A stretch of 64,000 nucleotides of DNA from Prolixibacteraceae bacterium (GTDB taxonomy: Bacteria; Bacteroidota; Bacteroidia; Bacteroidales; Prolixibacteraceae): assembly GCA_003506435.1 (NCBI GenBank), contig DOAQ01000025.1:233359-297358 (forward strand), read 5' to 3'. The notes below the pieces were generated by a model. The model saw nothing but the letters and a program-made list of their open reading frames with translations, had not been told where the DNA came from and did not search any database. The first letter of the stretch is position 1. The number at the start of each line of letters is the position of its first letter. Shown here piece by piece: positions 44,967-53,762 of the stretch. The position numbers were made by a program, and so were the translations under genes.

Positions 44967-46454
44967 CTATCTGGCATGATCCATTGTTTTTTCGTCAATC
45001 GTGACGTCCAGTCCTTTTGCAACTGCCATTCCCAATTGAATATCGGCACGGAAGAAATGGCACAACTGGCGGTTGATTATTTCATCTCTCTTCTCTCCGC
45101 AAATGCCGCTCATGGCGCTTACAATGTTGTTTGCCAGATTGATTCTGTCCTGTTCATTCATGGCTTCCCGGTACAAGATACCGGGCTGTGTGAAGTAGTC
45201 ATCATCGTTTTCGTTGCGGTCGAACCAGCCGGCAACGGTTGATTCCAATTGCATAGCCGGTTCCTTGTAACTTTCGTCAGCAACAATATCATCGAAACTA
45301 TTGGGACGGTAATTTGGTTTTGAACCTCCGTTATCACCGGTTTGCATCTGTCCGTCGCGCTGATAATTTGCAACAGAATAAGGGCATTCGTTCACTGGAA
45401 TCTGTTCATAGTTAGCGCCCAGACGATAACGCTGTGCATCGGGATAAGAGAGCAAACGCCCCTGAAGCATTTTATCAGGCGAATAACCAATGCCGTCGAC
45501 CACATGGGCCGGATCAAATGCAGCTTGCTCAACATCGCGGAAATAATTTTCCGGAATCCGGTTCAGTTCCATTATTCCCACATCGATCAACGGGAAGTCT
45601 TTGTGACTCCATACTTTTGTAACATCAAACGGATTGAATTTAAAGCTTTTTGCCTGTTCGTCAGTCATTACCTGTATCCTCATCGCCCATTTTGGAAAAT
45701 CTTTCCGCTCAATGGCTTCCACCATGTCCCGTTGGGAATGGTCGAGGTCTGTTACCTTCATTTCGTTGGCTTCTTTATCTGTGAAATTTTTAATTCCCTG
45801 CAAGGTTATGAAATGAAATTTTGCCCAAATGCGTTCATTATTTTTATTAAAAAGTGAAAACGTATGGCTTCCAAAGCCATGCATGTGACGGTAGGAGTAG
45901 GGTGTTCCACGATCACTCATCAGGATTATTACCTGGTGCAGACTTTCAGGGTTCAGGCTCCAGAAATCCCACACCATTGTTGGGCTTTTACAATTCGTTT
46001 TTGGATCACGCTTTTGTGTGTGGATGAAGTGCGAAAACTTTTTTGGGTCTTTAATGAAGAACACAGGCGTGTTATTGCCTACCAAATCCCAATTTCCATC
46101 TTCGGTATAAAACTTCAGTGCAAAACCACGGGGGTCCCTTTCTGTGTCAGCACTTCCTTTTTCTCCGGCGACGAGTGAAAATCGGGCAAACATGGGCGTT
46201 TGCTTACCAATTTCAGAAAATATCTTTGCCTTGGTGTATTGGGTAATATCGTTGGTAACGGTGAAGGTGCCAAAAGCTCCTGTCCCTTTGGCATGAACAA
46301 CTCGTTCAGGAATTCGCTCACGGTTGAAATGTGCCATATCTTCGTGCAGAAAATAGTCCTGCAACAGGATGGGTCCGCGGGGGCCAACAGTCATCGAGTT
46401 TTCAAACTCAAAAAATGGTCTTCCGCTTGCTGTGGTTAGCTTTTTCTTTTCCAT
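44967..46454 (-). CDS. Heme catalase (monofunctional, small-subunit type)
   Basis: 495 residues. Decomposes hydrogen peroxide. Distal His54 in RIPERVVHAKGTGAFG, distal Asn in LVGNNTPVFFI near 127, and proximal Tyr in GRLLSYPDAQRYRLG near 337; RMQVMTDEQAKSF-type linker also matches. Small-subunit catalases are around 480-500 residues. Its start lies within the upstream hydrolase gene (47-bp overlap in another frame), indicating tight operon packing. Confidence 0.95.
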   Translation of the reverse strand: MEKKKLTTASGRPFFEFENSMTVGPRGPILLQDYFLHEDMAHFNRERIPERVVHAKGTGAFGTFTVTNDITQYTKAKIFSEIGKQTPMFARFSLVAGEKGSADTERDPRGFALKFYTEDGNWDLVGNNTPVFFIKDPKKFSHFIHTQKRDPKTNCKSPTMVWDFWSLNPESLHQVIILMSDRGTPYSYRHMHGFGSHTFSLFNKNNERIWAKFHFITLQGIKNFTDKEANEMKVTDLDHSQRDMVEAIERKDFPKWAMRIQVMTDEQAKSFKFNPFDVTKVWSHKDFPLIDVGIMELNRIPENYFRDVEQAAFDPAHVVDGIGYSPDKMLQGRLLSYPDAQRYRLGANYEQIPVNECPYSVANYQRDGQMQTGDNGGSKPNYRPNSFDDIVADESYKEPAMQLESTVAGWFDRNENDDDYFTQPGILYREAMNEQDRINLANNIVSAMSGICGEKRDEIINRQLCHFFRADIQLGMAVAKGLDVTIDEKTMDHAR

Positions 46455-47280
46455 TGTTATATTGATTTAATGATGCAATAAACTTGTTGATCTGGTAATT
46501 GAATTCGTAGGGATTTTCGATGTTACTTAAATGACCGGCATGTTCCAGTATATTCAGGATTGAACCTTTGATTTTTTCATGCATAAACCGAGCGGTAGAA
46601 GGAGGCGTGATTATATCTTTTTTTCCCACCATAATGAGCGTTGGCATCTTTATTTCCGGAAGTTTATAGCAGGTTTCTTTACGCTCAGATAAAGCATGCA
46701 AGGTATTGCAAAGCGATTGTATTGAAGTTTTCACGATCATCTCCTTTACGGTAATGATCTTTTCCTTGCTTGTTGCAAAAGATTCAGGAGCAAAAAGATT
46801 TTTCATACTCTCATCAGCATATTTTTCCACGCCGTTTTCCCGGATATTTTCAATGGCTTTCATCCGTTTTTCTTTTGCTACGGATGAGTCGGCAATGCAG
46901 TTGGTGTCGCTCAATATTAGCGCATTAAAACGCTTCGGATAGTTTTCAATTGCATTTAAAGCAATGTATCCGCCCATTGATAAACCACACAGCACCGCTT
47001 TGTCAATCTTCAGGACATCCATAATACCAAGCAGGTCACTTACAAATAGTTCAATAGAAAAATCCTCGTCGCCGGAAACGGATTTCCCATGCCCGCGGAC
47101 GTCATACGCAACCACACGGTAATTTTCGATAAGCGCTTCCACCTGGTTGGTCCACATCGACTTATTCAAAGGAAAACCATGAATAAGAATAATAACCGGA
47201 GCATTGTCCGGTCCTTCATCGTTGTAACTGACCGTGAGGTCATTTACCGTTATATTGATATTGTTTCCGATGTAACGCAT
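46408..47280 (-). CDS. Alpha/beta hydrolase of the 3-oxoadipate enol-lactonase-like type
   Basis: 290 residues, cytoplasmic. VIILIHGFPLNKSMWTNQ near 29-46, nucleophile Ser101 in VLCGLSMGGYIALNA, Asp in MVGKKDIITPP and His in LEHAGHLSNIENP. Second hydrolase flanking catalase. The last 16 codons overlap the catalase start. Function unresolved; a role in peroxide/organic stress is inferred from neighbours only. Confidence 0.85.
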   Translation of the reverse strand: MRYIGNNINITVNDLTVSYNDEGPDNAPVIILIHGFPLNKSMWTNQVEALIENYRVVAYDVRGHGKSVSGDEDFSIELFVSDLLGIMDVLKIDKAVLCGLSMGGYIALNAIENYPKRFNALILSDTNCIADSSVAKEKRMKAIENIRENGVEKYADESMKNLFAPESFATSKEKIITVKEMIVKTSIQSLCNTLHALSERKETCYKLPEIKMPTLIMVGKKDIITPPSTARFMHEKIKGSILNILEHAGHLSNIENPYEFNYQINKFIASLNQYNNGKEKANHSKRKTIF

Positions 47281-47292
47281 GGTTTTTTGTTT

Positions 47293-47964
47293 TTAGATTT
47301 CTTCTACTATAATTGCATTTTCATCTACCTCCAAGGTTGCCAGTTGTTTTTTTATTGCCTCCATCATTGGAGGAGGACCGCAGACGTAAAATTTTTTGGC
47401 AGAGCCGTCAATGTGGCTTTTGAGGAAACTTGCGGTGATTTGCCCATGTGCGTATTTATCCACCTTTTCATCGGATAAAATATTGATGAAATTCTTGCCT
47501 AGTAATTCTTTAAATTCATCTGAAAGAATAATGTCCTTTTTTGTTTTGTTGGCAAATATTAGTTTGTTACCACTAATTTTATTTTTTGACTGAAGATATC
47601 TGAAGATGCAAATAAACGGAGTAACACCCGCGCCACCGGCAATAAATACACCTTCTCCTTTGTAAGCAATTGCGCCAAAAACATCGTGCACAATCAACTC
47701 GTCATCTTTTTTTAATTTCAGAAATTCGTTGGTAACACCTTTGTGAGAAGGGTAGGTTTTAATGGTAAATTCGAGAAAATTGTTATTGGGAAGGCACGTG
47801 AAGGTGAACGGTCTTTTTTTATCCTTCCATCCGTCTTTATTTATCGCAATTTCCGTAGCCTGTCCGGGAGTGTAGTCGTATTGATCCGGTTTTTCTGTAA
47901 CTATCTGCAACACATCGTGAGTGATGTGCCTGATTGATTTGATTTTTACCAGATGTTGTTTCAT
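47293..47964 (-). CDS. FAD-binding ferredoxin/flavodoxin-NAD(P) reductase-like protein
   Basis: 223 residues. FAD-domain stretch KRPFTFTCLPNNNFLEFTIK near 50-70 (FAD-binding R-x-[YF]-[ST] type), GEGVFIAGGAGVTPFICIFRYL near 104 (NAD(P) nucleotide-binding), and the C-terminal YVCGPPPMMEAIKKQLATLEV. Lacks an N- or C-terminal 2Fe-2S domain, so electron partners must be separate. Twelve bp before the next hydrolase gene. Confidence 0.88.
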   Translation of the reverse strand: MKQHLVKIKSIRHITHDVLQIVTEKPDQYDYTPGQATEIAINKDGWKDKKRPFTFTCLPNNNFLEFTIKTYPSHKGVTNEFLKLKKDDELIVHDVFGAIAYKGEGVFIAGGAGVTPFICIFRYLQSKNKISGNKLIFANKTKKDIILSDEFKELLGKNFINILSDEKVDKYAHGQITASFLKSHIDGSAKKFYVCGPPPMMEAIKKQLATLEVDENAIIVEEI

Positions 47965-47986
47965 CGTATTCTATATTATTTTGAAT

Positions 47987-48212
47987 TTATACTGTCCGTT
48001 TTGGTTTCAGAACTTTATTTTCTTCCTTAACTCTCACGAATAGCATCAGGGCATTAAGCAGGGTAAACGTAATTGCAGTGAAATACAAATGAAATATCAT
48101 TGGAATGACAGCAATTTCAACAACGACAATCAGATAATTCGGATGCTTAAAATAGTTGTATAGACCTTTAAAGTGAATTCATGGCGATAAGTAATTCTTT
48201 GTTCCCTTTCAT
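47987..48212 (-). pseudogene. Remnant of an isoprenylcysteine carboxyl methyltransferase-like gene
   Basis: The last 60 or so codons (stop at 47987) read FKGLYNYFKHPNYLIVVVEI followed by a membrane segment and KEENKVLKPK, the C-terminal signature of the ICMT/PEMT-like membrane methyltransferases (x-x-x-HPNYL). Upstream an ATG at 48212 begins 14 codons (MKGNKELLIAMNSL) that hit a stop, in another frame; the rest of the gene (roughly 100 or more codons) is absent. So an internal deletion has fused the two ends out of frame. A promoter module (copy 5) still precedes it. No other gene is in the 470-bp gap. Confidence 0.75.
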
Positions 48213-48248
48213 TTTTATGTGAGTTTTAATTAATGAATTTTATGGGAA

Positions 48249-48314
48249 CTAAGGTAGAAGCCCGTAGCAGGTGAAGTTTTACAAAATTCTTTAAAAGAGT
48301 TACATTATTCACAC
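48249..48314 (-). promoter_or_regulatory. 66-bp repeat-promoter module, copy 5 (upstream of the methyltransferase remnant and the reductase/catalase/kinase unit)
   Basis: On the minus strand: GTGTGAAT from 48314, GTAAC from 48303, GTAAA from 48282, -7-like TACCTTAG ending at 48249. Remnant start codon 37 bp downstream. Confidence 0.85.
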
Positions 48315-48433
48315 ATTCTGCCACGTATTCTCCTTCGTTTTATTCTGTACCCAATATGAGGATTTAATACAGCTCGCGGTATCAATGAATTATGGAGGTT
48401 TTTTCAATCCATTCCCTAATTAGACTCAATTGA

Positions 48434-49045
48434 CTAATTACTGAATAGCTTTCCTTCGTCTGAAGGTTCCAATTGCATATTCAAACATTTCTGACCCATT
48501 TTAGTGAGTTCAACTTCGCATGAAATCTCTATCTCATCGCTGACCATTATACCTCCTGACTCAGTGGTTGTGTTCCATGTCAAACCCCAATCACTTCTAT
48601 TAATTGTTGCTGTAACTGTAAATCCGGCTCTTTCATTCCCCCATGGATCATTCAACATTCCTCCGAATTGTACATTCAACTTTACATTTTGGGTAGTGCC
48701 CACCATGGTTAATTTTCCCCATAATTCGTGATTACCATCCGCATTTGCGGGCCCGATAGTACTTGAAGTAAATGTTATTTGTTTATGGTTTTTTACATCA
48801 AGAAAATCATGACTTTTCAAATGCTTATCTCTTTTCTCATCACCCGTATTTATTGATGAAGCATCTATCCACAGATCCACTTCGGCAGTTCTAAAACCTT
48901 TGGCATAGGTATAAATACTTGCATCAAATGTTTTGAATGTTCCTCTAACATGTGCAATCATTAAGTGCCTGACTTTAAAGCTGATTTCACTATGTGACTG
49001 ATCAATTGCCCATTTTGTTTTTGTACTGATTTCTGATTTTTTCAT
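48434..49045 (-). CDS. YceI family lipocalin-like protein
   Basis: 203 residues. WAIDQSHSEISFKVRHLMIAHVRGTFKTFDASI at the start and HELWGKLTMVGTTQNVKLNVQFGG near 120 with DWGLTWNTTTESGGIMVSDEIEI are diagnostic for YceI, an eight-stranded barrel binding polyisoprenoid or amide lipids. No signal peptide, so this member is likely cytoplasmic, unlike E. coli YceI. Eleven bp after the aldolase gene. The link to the isoprenoid-methyltransferase remnant nearby is suggestive. Confidence 0.9.
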   Translation of the reverse strand: MKKSEISTKTKWAIDQSHSEISFKVRHLMIAHVRGTFKTFDASIYTYAKGFRTAEVDLWIDASSINTGDEKRDKHLKSHDFLDVKNHKQITFTSSTIGPANADGNHELWGKLTMVGTTQNVKLNVQFGGMLNDPWGNERAGFTVTATINRSDWGLTWNTTTESGGIMVSDEIEISCEVELTKMGQKCLNMQLEPSDEGKLFSN

Positions 49046-49056
49046 TTTTCTGTTTT

Positions 49057-50094
49057 TTAAAAGGTTTGTTTAATTTGTTCCATCTCCGCATTGTATTCAC
49101 CACGGCGTGCGGCATAGTTGCATTTGGCACGGTGGTAAAGAGCTTTTTGTGCCTGATTTACATTTGCTTCCTTTCCCATCCATATTTCCAGCGCTGGTTG
49201 TTGTAAGGCGCGGCCATAAGAAAATGACAATTCCCATGGTGATTTTGACCTGAATATGATATTCATGGCATTCAACCGATCCGAAGCCAGTTCAGCCGAT
49301 TGTCCACCCGACAGAAACGTAATTCCGGGAACAGCAGCGGGGACTGATCGCAGAAGGCATTTTAGGGTAGCGTCAGCCACTTCATCCACAAATTCCTGTT
49401 TTGGGCAGGTTAATCCGGGTACAATCATGTTTGGCTTCAGGATGATACCTTCCAGCAACACTTCTTGCAGATATAGTTGGTTGAAAACAATTCGCAGCAC
49501 TTCTTCTGTTACTTTGAAACATTGCGCCATGGTATGGTTGCCATCCATAAGCACTTCGGGTTCAACAATTGGAACCAGACCAGCTTCCTGGCATGATGCA
49601 GCGTAACGAGCCAGAGTATGTGCATTAGCTAAAATACATGACCTGGAAGGGATGCCATTTCCAATTACAATCACCGCCCGCCACTTGGCAAAACGGGCTC
49701 CCATCTGATAATATTCAAGCAATCGGTCGCGCAATCCATCAAGTCCTTCGGATATTTTCTCTCCGGGATGACCTGCCAGTTCTTTTGCCCCGGTATCAAC
49801 TTTGATTCCGGGAATGATTCCGGCGTCGGCGATGACTTTAATCATCGGAATATTGTCTTTTGTTTTTTGGCGGATGGTTTCGTCAAAGAGGATTGCTCCG
49901 CTGATGGACTCTCCGAGGCCGGGTGTTGTAACAATCATTTCCCGATATGCACGCCGGGTTTCCACGGTCTGCGGAATTCCCAACTTTGCAAACCGTTTGT
50001 TGCAGGTCGGAAAACTTTCGTCCATAGCCAGAAGTCCCTTGTTGCCGGCCACCATTGCTTTTGCGGTACTTATAAGTTCTTGCGATTTCATCAT
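49057..50094 (-). CDS. Class I fructose-bisphosphate aldolase
   Basis: 345 residues from ATG 50094 (two adjacent ATGs, the second at 50091). Cleaves fructose-1,6-bisphosphate via a lysine Schiff base: catalytic Lys in EGIILKPNMIVPG, upstream KGLLAMDESFPTCNKRF near the N-terminus and VPAAVPGITFLSGGQS near residue 260. Eukaryote-like class I aldolase is uncommon in bacteria but recurrent in stress clusters. The in-frame start at 50139 adds 15 residues not typical of the family. Confidence 0.9.
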   Translation of the reverse strand: MMKSQELISTAKAMVAGNKGLLAMDESFPTCNKRFAKLGIPQTVETRRAYREMIVTTPGLGESISGAILFDETIRQKTKDNIPMIKVIADAGIIPGIKVDTGAKELAGHPGEKISEGLDGLRDRLLEYYQMGARFAKWRAVIVIGNGIPSRSCILANAHTLARYAASCQEAGLVPIVEPEVLMDGNHTMAQCFKVTEEVLRIVFNQLYLQEVLLEGIILKPNMIVPGLTCPKQEFVDEVADATLKCLLRSVPAAVPGITFLSGGQSAELASDRLNAMNIIFRSKSPWELSFSYGRALQQPALEIWMGKEANVNQAQKALYHRAKCNYAARRGEYNAEMEQIKQTF

Positions 50095-50166
50095 TGTTAA
50101 TTTAATCCTGATGCCTGAAAACTGAAGTGAATGCAACATCGAACATTCGCCCGTGTTTTATCGGAA

Positions 50167-50652
50167 TTAACTTTGTTTTTTTGTTGGAATAATGAATAAG
50201 GGTACCCGGGTTTGTCTCAGAACTTTTTCCGCAGTGCTTCCAAGAACAATGTTTTCAAGCCATTTACGGCTGTGCGAACCCAAAACAATAATATCAGCAT
50301 GCGATTTTTTCGCTGTCATTAAAATTGATTCTGCAATATCGCCCGTCGAAACAATGGTTTGAATAGTTGCATCGTCAAGGTGTCGTTTTGTTTTATCAAG
50401 AAAGTGTTGAGATGCTGATTTTAACCCGTCAACAGTACCTAACAGAACCTGGCTGACATCCATGTAGCCACCAAAACCCATTATCGGAGAATATTCGGTT
50501 GAAGTATAATACGCCGGATCGGTTGATACATGCAACAATATAACTTCAGCTCCCATTGTTTTAGCCAATGAAAATCCTTGTTCTGCTACTTTCTGTGCGG
50601 TTGGATTATAGTCCAGTGCAATCAATACTTTTTTTATTCTATCTGTTTTCAT
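50167..50652 (-). CDS. Universal stress protein (UspA family)
   Basis: 161 residues. VLIALDYNPTAQKVAEQGFSLAKTMGAEVILLHV at the start, ADIIVLGSHSRKWLENIVLGSTAEKVLRQTRVPLFII at the end; the latter contains the G-2x-G-9x-G(S/T) ATP-binding motif. Family dampens stress and binds ATP. In the same transcript as the aldolase and YceI. Confidence 0.95.
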   Translation of the reverse strand: MKTDRIKKVLIALDYNPTAQKVAEQGFSLAKTMGAEVILLHVSTDPAYYTSTEYSPIMGFGGYMDVSQVLLGTVDGLKSASQHFLDKTKRHLDDATIQTIVSTGDIAESILMTAKKSHADIIVLGSHSRKWLENIVLGSTAEKVLRQTRVPLFIIPTKKQS

Positions 50653-50722
50653 GTTCGTTGATATTTGTTTCTGTATATAATATGATCGTGTTCTTTTTCA
50701 TGAATTTGAATGAGAGACCTGT

Positions 50723-51043
50723 TTAATCTCCCCGGCTACCATCCAAATCGTCATGGTCATCTCCACCTAAACTGTAATAGTTGTTTTCTTCGTCTTCATT
50801 TCCAATATCTTCCTGTTTATCATCTAACTCCGAGCCTGGAATATCCAAATCATTACTTGATAGCTTGTCTCTTGATGGCTCTTTATTCTTCGAAATATCC
50901 TCTGGATTTACGTCTTCTTTTTTCAGATAATGACTGTAAATGTCTTCGCTTTCCGGATAGACCGGGTATCCCGGAAGAATATTTCGTTCTTCGTGACCTG
51001 CTTGCCTGACGGGTGGGTCCTGATTGGTATGTGTTTTTTCCAT
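50723..51043 (-). CDS. Small acidic, disordered stress-operon protein of unknown function
   Basis: 106 residues from the ATG at 51043. Extremely rich in Asp, Glu, Asn and Ser, with no hydrophobic core: NILPGYPVYPESEDIYSHYL near 21-40, DLDIPGSELDDKQEDIG and ENNYYSLGGDDHDDLDG near the end. Related sequences are, as I recall, known from Bacteroidetes stress clusters, but no function is established. It heads the uspA-aldolase-yceI operon, with promoter module copy 6 immediately upstream; the in-frame start at 51070 lies within the -7 element and is ruled out. Confidence 0.72.
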   Translation of the reverse strand: MEKTHTNQDPPVRQAGHEERNILPGYPVYPESEDIYSHYLKKEDVNPEDISKNKEPSRDKLSSNDLDIPGSELDDKQEDIGNEDEENNYYSLGGDDHDDLDGSRGD

Positions 51044-51066
51044 TTTTGTTGTGATTTTTAATTGAC

Positions 51067-51132
51067 CCAAGTTAAATGCTCATTGCCAGATAAGTGTTAC
51101 ACAACTTTTTAAAAGAGTTACATCATTCACAC
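51067..51132 (-). promoter_or_regulatory. 66-bp repeat-promoter module, copy 6 (drives acidic protein-uspA-aldolase-yceI)
   Basis: On the minus strand: GTGTGAAT from 51132, GTAAC from 51121, GTAAC from 51100, -7-like TAACTTGG ending at 51067. Leader of about 17 bp to the ATG. Confidence 0.88.
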
Positions 51133-51206
51133 ATTGAAATCATTTTTGAGAGTTCACAGATTACTGTATCCGGATTATTTTTCCGGATTGAATAATTTAT
51201 TTGTGA

Positions 51207-53735
51207 TTACTTTTTAGGAACAATGTCAATAATAACAGTGCGGTTATAAAAACGTTCTTCCGGCAAATTATTCTCAAACGGCGATCGGCTTTGATCTTCC
51301 CCAAACCCGTATACTTCAATTGTTACATCGTTTCTGCCGGCTTTCGACAGCGCACGCTTTAAAATGTTGCTGACATCGGTCGCCCTGGCCAATGATAATT
51401 TTTGGTTATTGTTTTCCTCTCCAATAATATCGGTGTACCCATGAATGATAAGGGTTCCTTCTTTCGGTATTTTGGGCGTTACAATATCGGTGAGGTATTT
51501 CTCATAAATGGAAATTGACTTTGAGTCGTTGAATTCAAAGATCACGCTAAATCTCATTCCTTCCTCGTTTATGAGCTGGGTCCAAAGCGCTACATGGATG
51601 GTGGTATCTTTTCTAATCGTGTTGCCGTTTTTGGTTTGTCCTTCCATCGTAATCCTGAAGTCGCCTTCAGGTTGGTCGCCCAAAAAAGATCTTCCCGGGA
51701 TGCTCACTTTCTCTTGGGTGTAAGGGCCAAGGTAGTGTGAACTTCCTGTTTCATCGCTGATTTCCATCGACCATGACGAAAATGCTTCATCCGCTCCTTC
51801 GGCATAAAATGTGACGTAGCTGTCGGGCGGCGCTTCCTGTACACCATTTATCTCAACAGGTTTTAGCGGGGCGCCCGGTCCGGCCTGGAATTCCATTAAC
51901 ATGGCCGATGAACGGCTTTCGATAGAAACCCTGCGGTCTCCTTCGCGAAGGAGTTCCAATTCGAGTTTGCCATCCGGCTGTTCCGAAGGAAGTTTTGGTT
52001 TGTCGCGCCCTTCGATGTTAATCCTCGAAGCATTAATCTGAAATACACCGGTCAGGTATTTTTTGATGGATTCGGCCATTGCCCTGCCATCTTCCGGGCC
52101 TTTTTCCGACGACCCGACCAACATGATGGCCGATGAAGGATTCTTTTCCAAACGGTCGCCAACAATGTTCAACACATTATAATAGGCCGTCATTTGTCGT
52201 CTTGAGCGTCCGGATATATTTTTAGAAGCAAAACTTTCGAGTTGATCTTCTTTAAATTCTTTTACCTGGTCCGCTGTCAGCAATACATAGCGGTCGGGAA
52301 TATCGGTCGAACCCAAATCGAAAAACACGTAGTTGCGAAGCGGGAATGTTTCCCTCACCCTGCGCTCAACAGGAATGTTCTTCGGCGAATGAACAAAAAA
52401 CCGGACTTCAGGATCACGCAGTTTGGGCCGGTATCCAATGGTGTACGTTGAAGTAGTGAAATCGTCATCAAGTTTGTCGCGTCGCAGGTCGAAATAGAAT
52501 ATATCGTCATCGCCCAGTCCGCCTATGTCGCGGTTGGAAGACAAATAACCTGTTTTCCCATCTTCGATAAAAATAATTCCATAGTCATCGGAGTACGAAT
52601 TAAATGGGTATTTCATAGGTTTTGCCTTTTCCAATGTGCCATTCTTATTCAGTGCAACACAAATATCCAAACCTCCAAAACCCTGGTAGCCGTCGGAAGA
52701 AAAATAGAAATTTCCGGCCTTATCGATGTACGCAAACTTTTCCCTGTTAAACGTATTGATGTTGGGTCCCATATTGACGGGATCGCTCCATTTGTTGCTT
52801 TCACGGTTACAATAATAGATATCCGTTTCACCATAGCCGCCGGGCATGTCTGATGCAAAGTAAATTTTCGAACCATCAGGCGACAGATACGGAATTGCCA
52901 CGGAAAAACTATCACTATTGAAAGCGAACGGCACTGAGTTCATCCGTTGATCGTCCTTTATCGCTGAAATAAAAATCTTGTTTCTTTCTATCTTCAGTGA
53001 TTTTTTATTCAAGCCCTTCAAATATTTTTCAACCCGGGAAATATAGATGGTGTCGCCGTTTTTTGAGAAACATGCCGGGCCATCGTTGTATTTTTTGTTC
53101 TTTTTGATAAAAGGGACCACATCGGTAAAGTCCATATTGTTACTGCCTTTTTTTGCATAATACAGATCCATGTAGTTTGCTCCGGTCCACCCGTAAATTT
53201 TTTCGTGACCGGGTGTTTTCCGCGATGAAGTGAATAAAATACCATCCTTGTAGAACACAGGACAGAAGTCTGCATTATCGGTGTTCAGCGCTGAAACATT
53301 GCTGATGGTAATTGGCTCGTCCCATTTTTGATCGTCTAAAACGATATCGATTGAAGAGCTGAAAAATTTTCCTCTGGGGTCGGAGGGCATCAACTCGCTG
53401 TATTTACTAAAAGCAACTTTTGCCTGATTATACTTTCCGTTTTCTCTCAGAACCAATCCGTAGTTCAGATAAAATTCCGGCTTACTGAAGGTACCTGCCG
53501 CATTCACTTTGTCGTAAGCGGCCTGTTGCTCGTTTTTATATTGTTTCATGATGCGGTAACATTCGCCCAATTTGAAGTAAACATCAGCGCCAGGGTTTTT
53601 TTCGGCTTCTTTTTCGTAAAGTTTTGCCGCACGAAAATAATCCCAACTTTTGAAAAGCCGGTCGGCCTTTGGAGTTTGCGCAATGGCCGTAAAGCAAAAC
53701 AGCGCAACGATGATTATACTGTATATTCGTTTCAT
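51207..53735 (-). CDS. PorE-like OmpA-family protein (TPR, PD40, OmpA-C)
   Basis: 842 residues. Signal peptide (1-19), TPR-like helices (about 22-125), WD40/PD40-type beta-propeller repeats (about 140-420: SPDGSKIYFASDMPGGYGETDIY, SSNRDIGGLGDDDIFYF), then a C-terminal OmpA domain (about 735-840, LIIHGYTDIIGEENNNQKLSLARATDVSNIL) that can anchor it to peptidoglycan. This layout is that of PorE, a type IX secretion accessory protein; it is not identical to it by reading alone. PorP-like gene lies 27 bp upstream. Confidence 0.8.
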   Translation of the reverse strand: MKRIYSIIIVALFCFTAIAQTPKADRLFKSWDYFRAAKLYEKEAEKNPGADVYFKLGECYRIMKQYKNEQQAAYDKVNAAGTFSKPEFYLNYGLVLRENGKYNQAKVAFSKYSELMPSDPRGKFFSSSIDIVLDDQKWDEPITISNVSALNTDNADFCPVFYKDGILFTSSRKTPGHEKIYGWTGANYMDLYYAKKGSNNMDFTDVVPFIKKNKKYNDGPACFSKNGDTIYISRVEKYLKGLNKKSLKIERNKIFISAIKDDQRMNSVPFAFNSDSFSVAIPYLSPDGSKIYFASDMPGGYGETDIYYCNRESNKWSDPVNMGPNINTFNREKFAYIDKAGNFYFSSDGYQGFGGLDICVALNKNGTLEKAKPMKYPFNSYSDDYGIIFIEDGKTGYLSSNRDIGGLGDDDIFYFDLRRDKLDDDFTTSTYTIGYRPKLRDPEVRFFVHSPKNIPVERRVRETFPLRNYVFFDLGSTDIPDRYVLLTADQVKEFKEDQLESFASKNISGRSRRQMTAYYNVLNIVGDRLEKNPSSAIMLVGSSEKGPEDGRAMAESIKKYLTGVFQINASRINIEGRDKPKLPSEQPDGKLELELLREGDRRVSIESRSSAMLMEFQAGPGAPLKPVEINGVQEAPPDSYVTFYAEGADEAFSSWSMEISDETGSSHYLGPYTQEKVSIPGRSFLGDQPEGDFRITMEGQTKNGNTIRKDTTIHVALWTQLINEEGMRFSVIFEFNDSKSISIYEKYLTDIVTPKIPKEGTLIIHGYTDIIGEENNNQKLSLARATDVSNILKRALSKAGRNDVTIEVYGFGEDQSRSPFENNLPEERFYNRTVIIDIVPKK

Positions 53736-53762
53736 AGTCGAATGCTATTCGTGATGATTATT

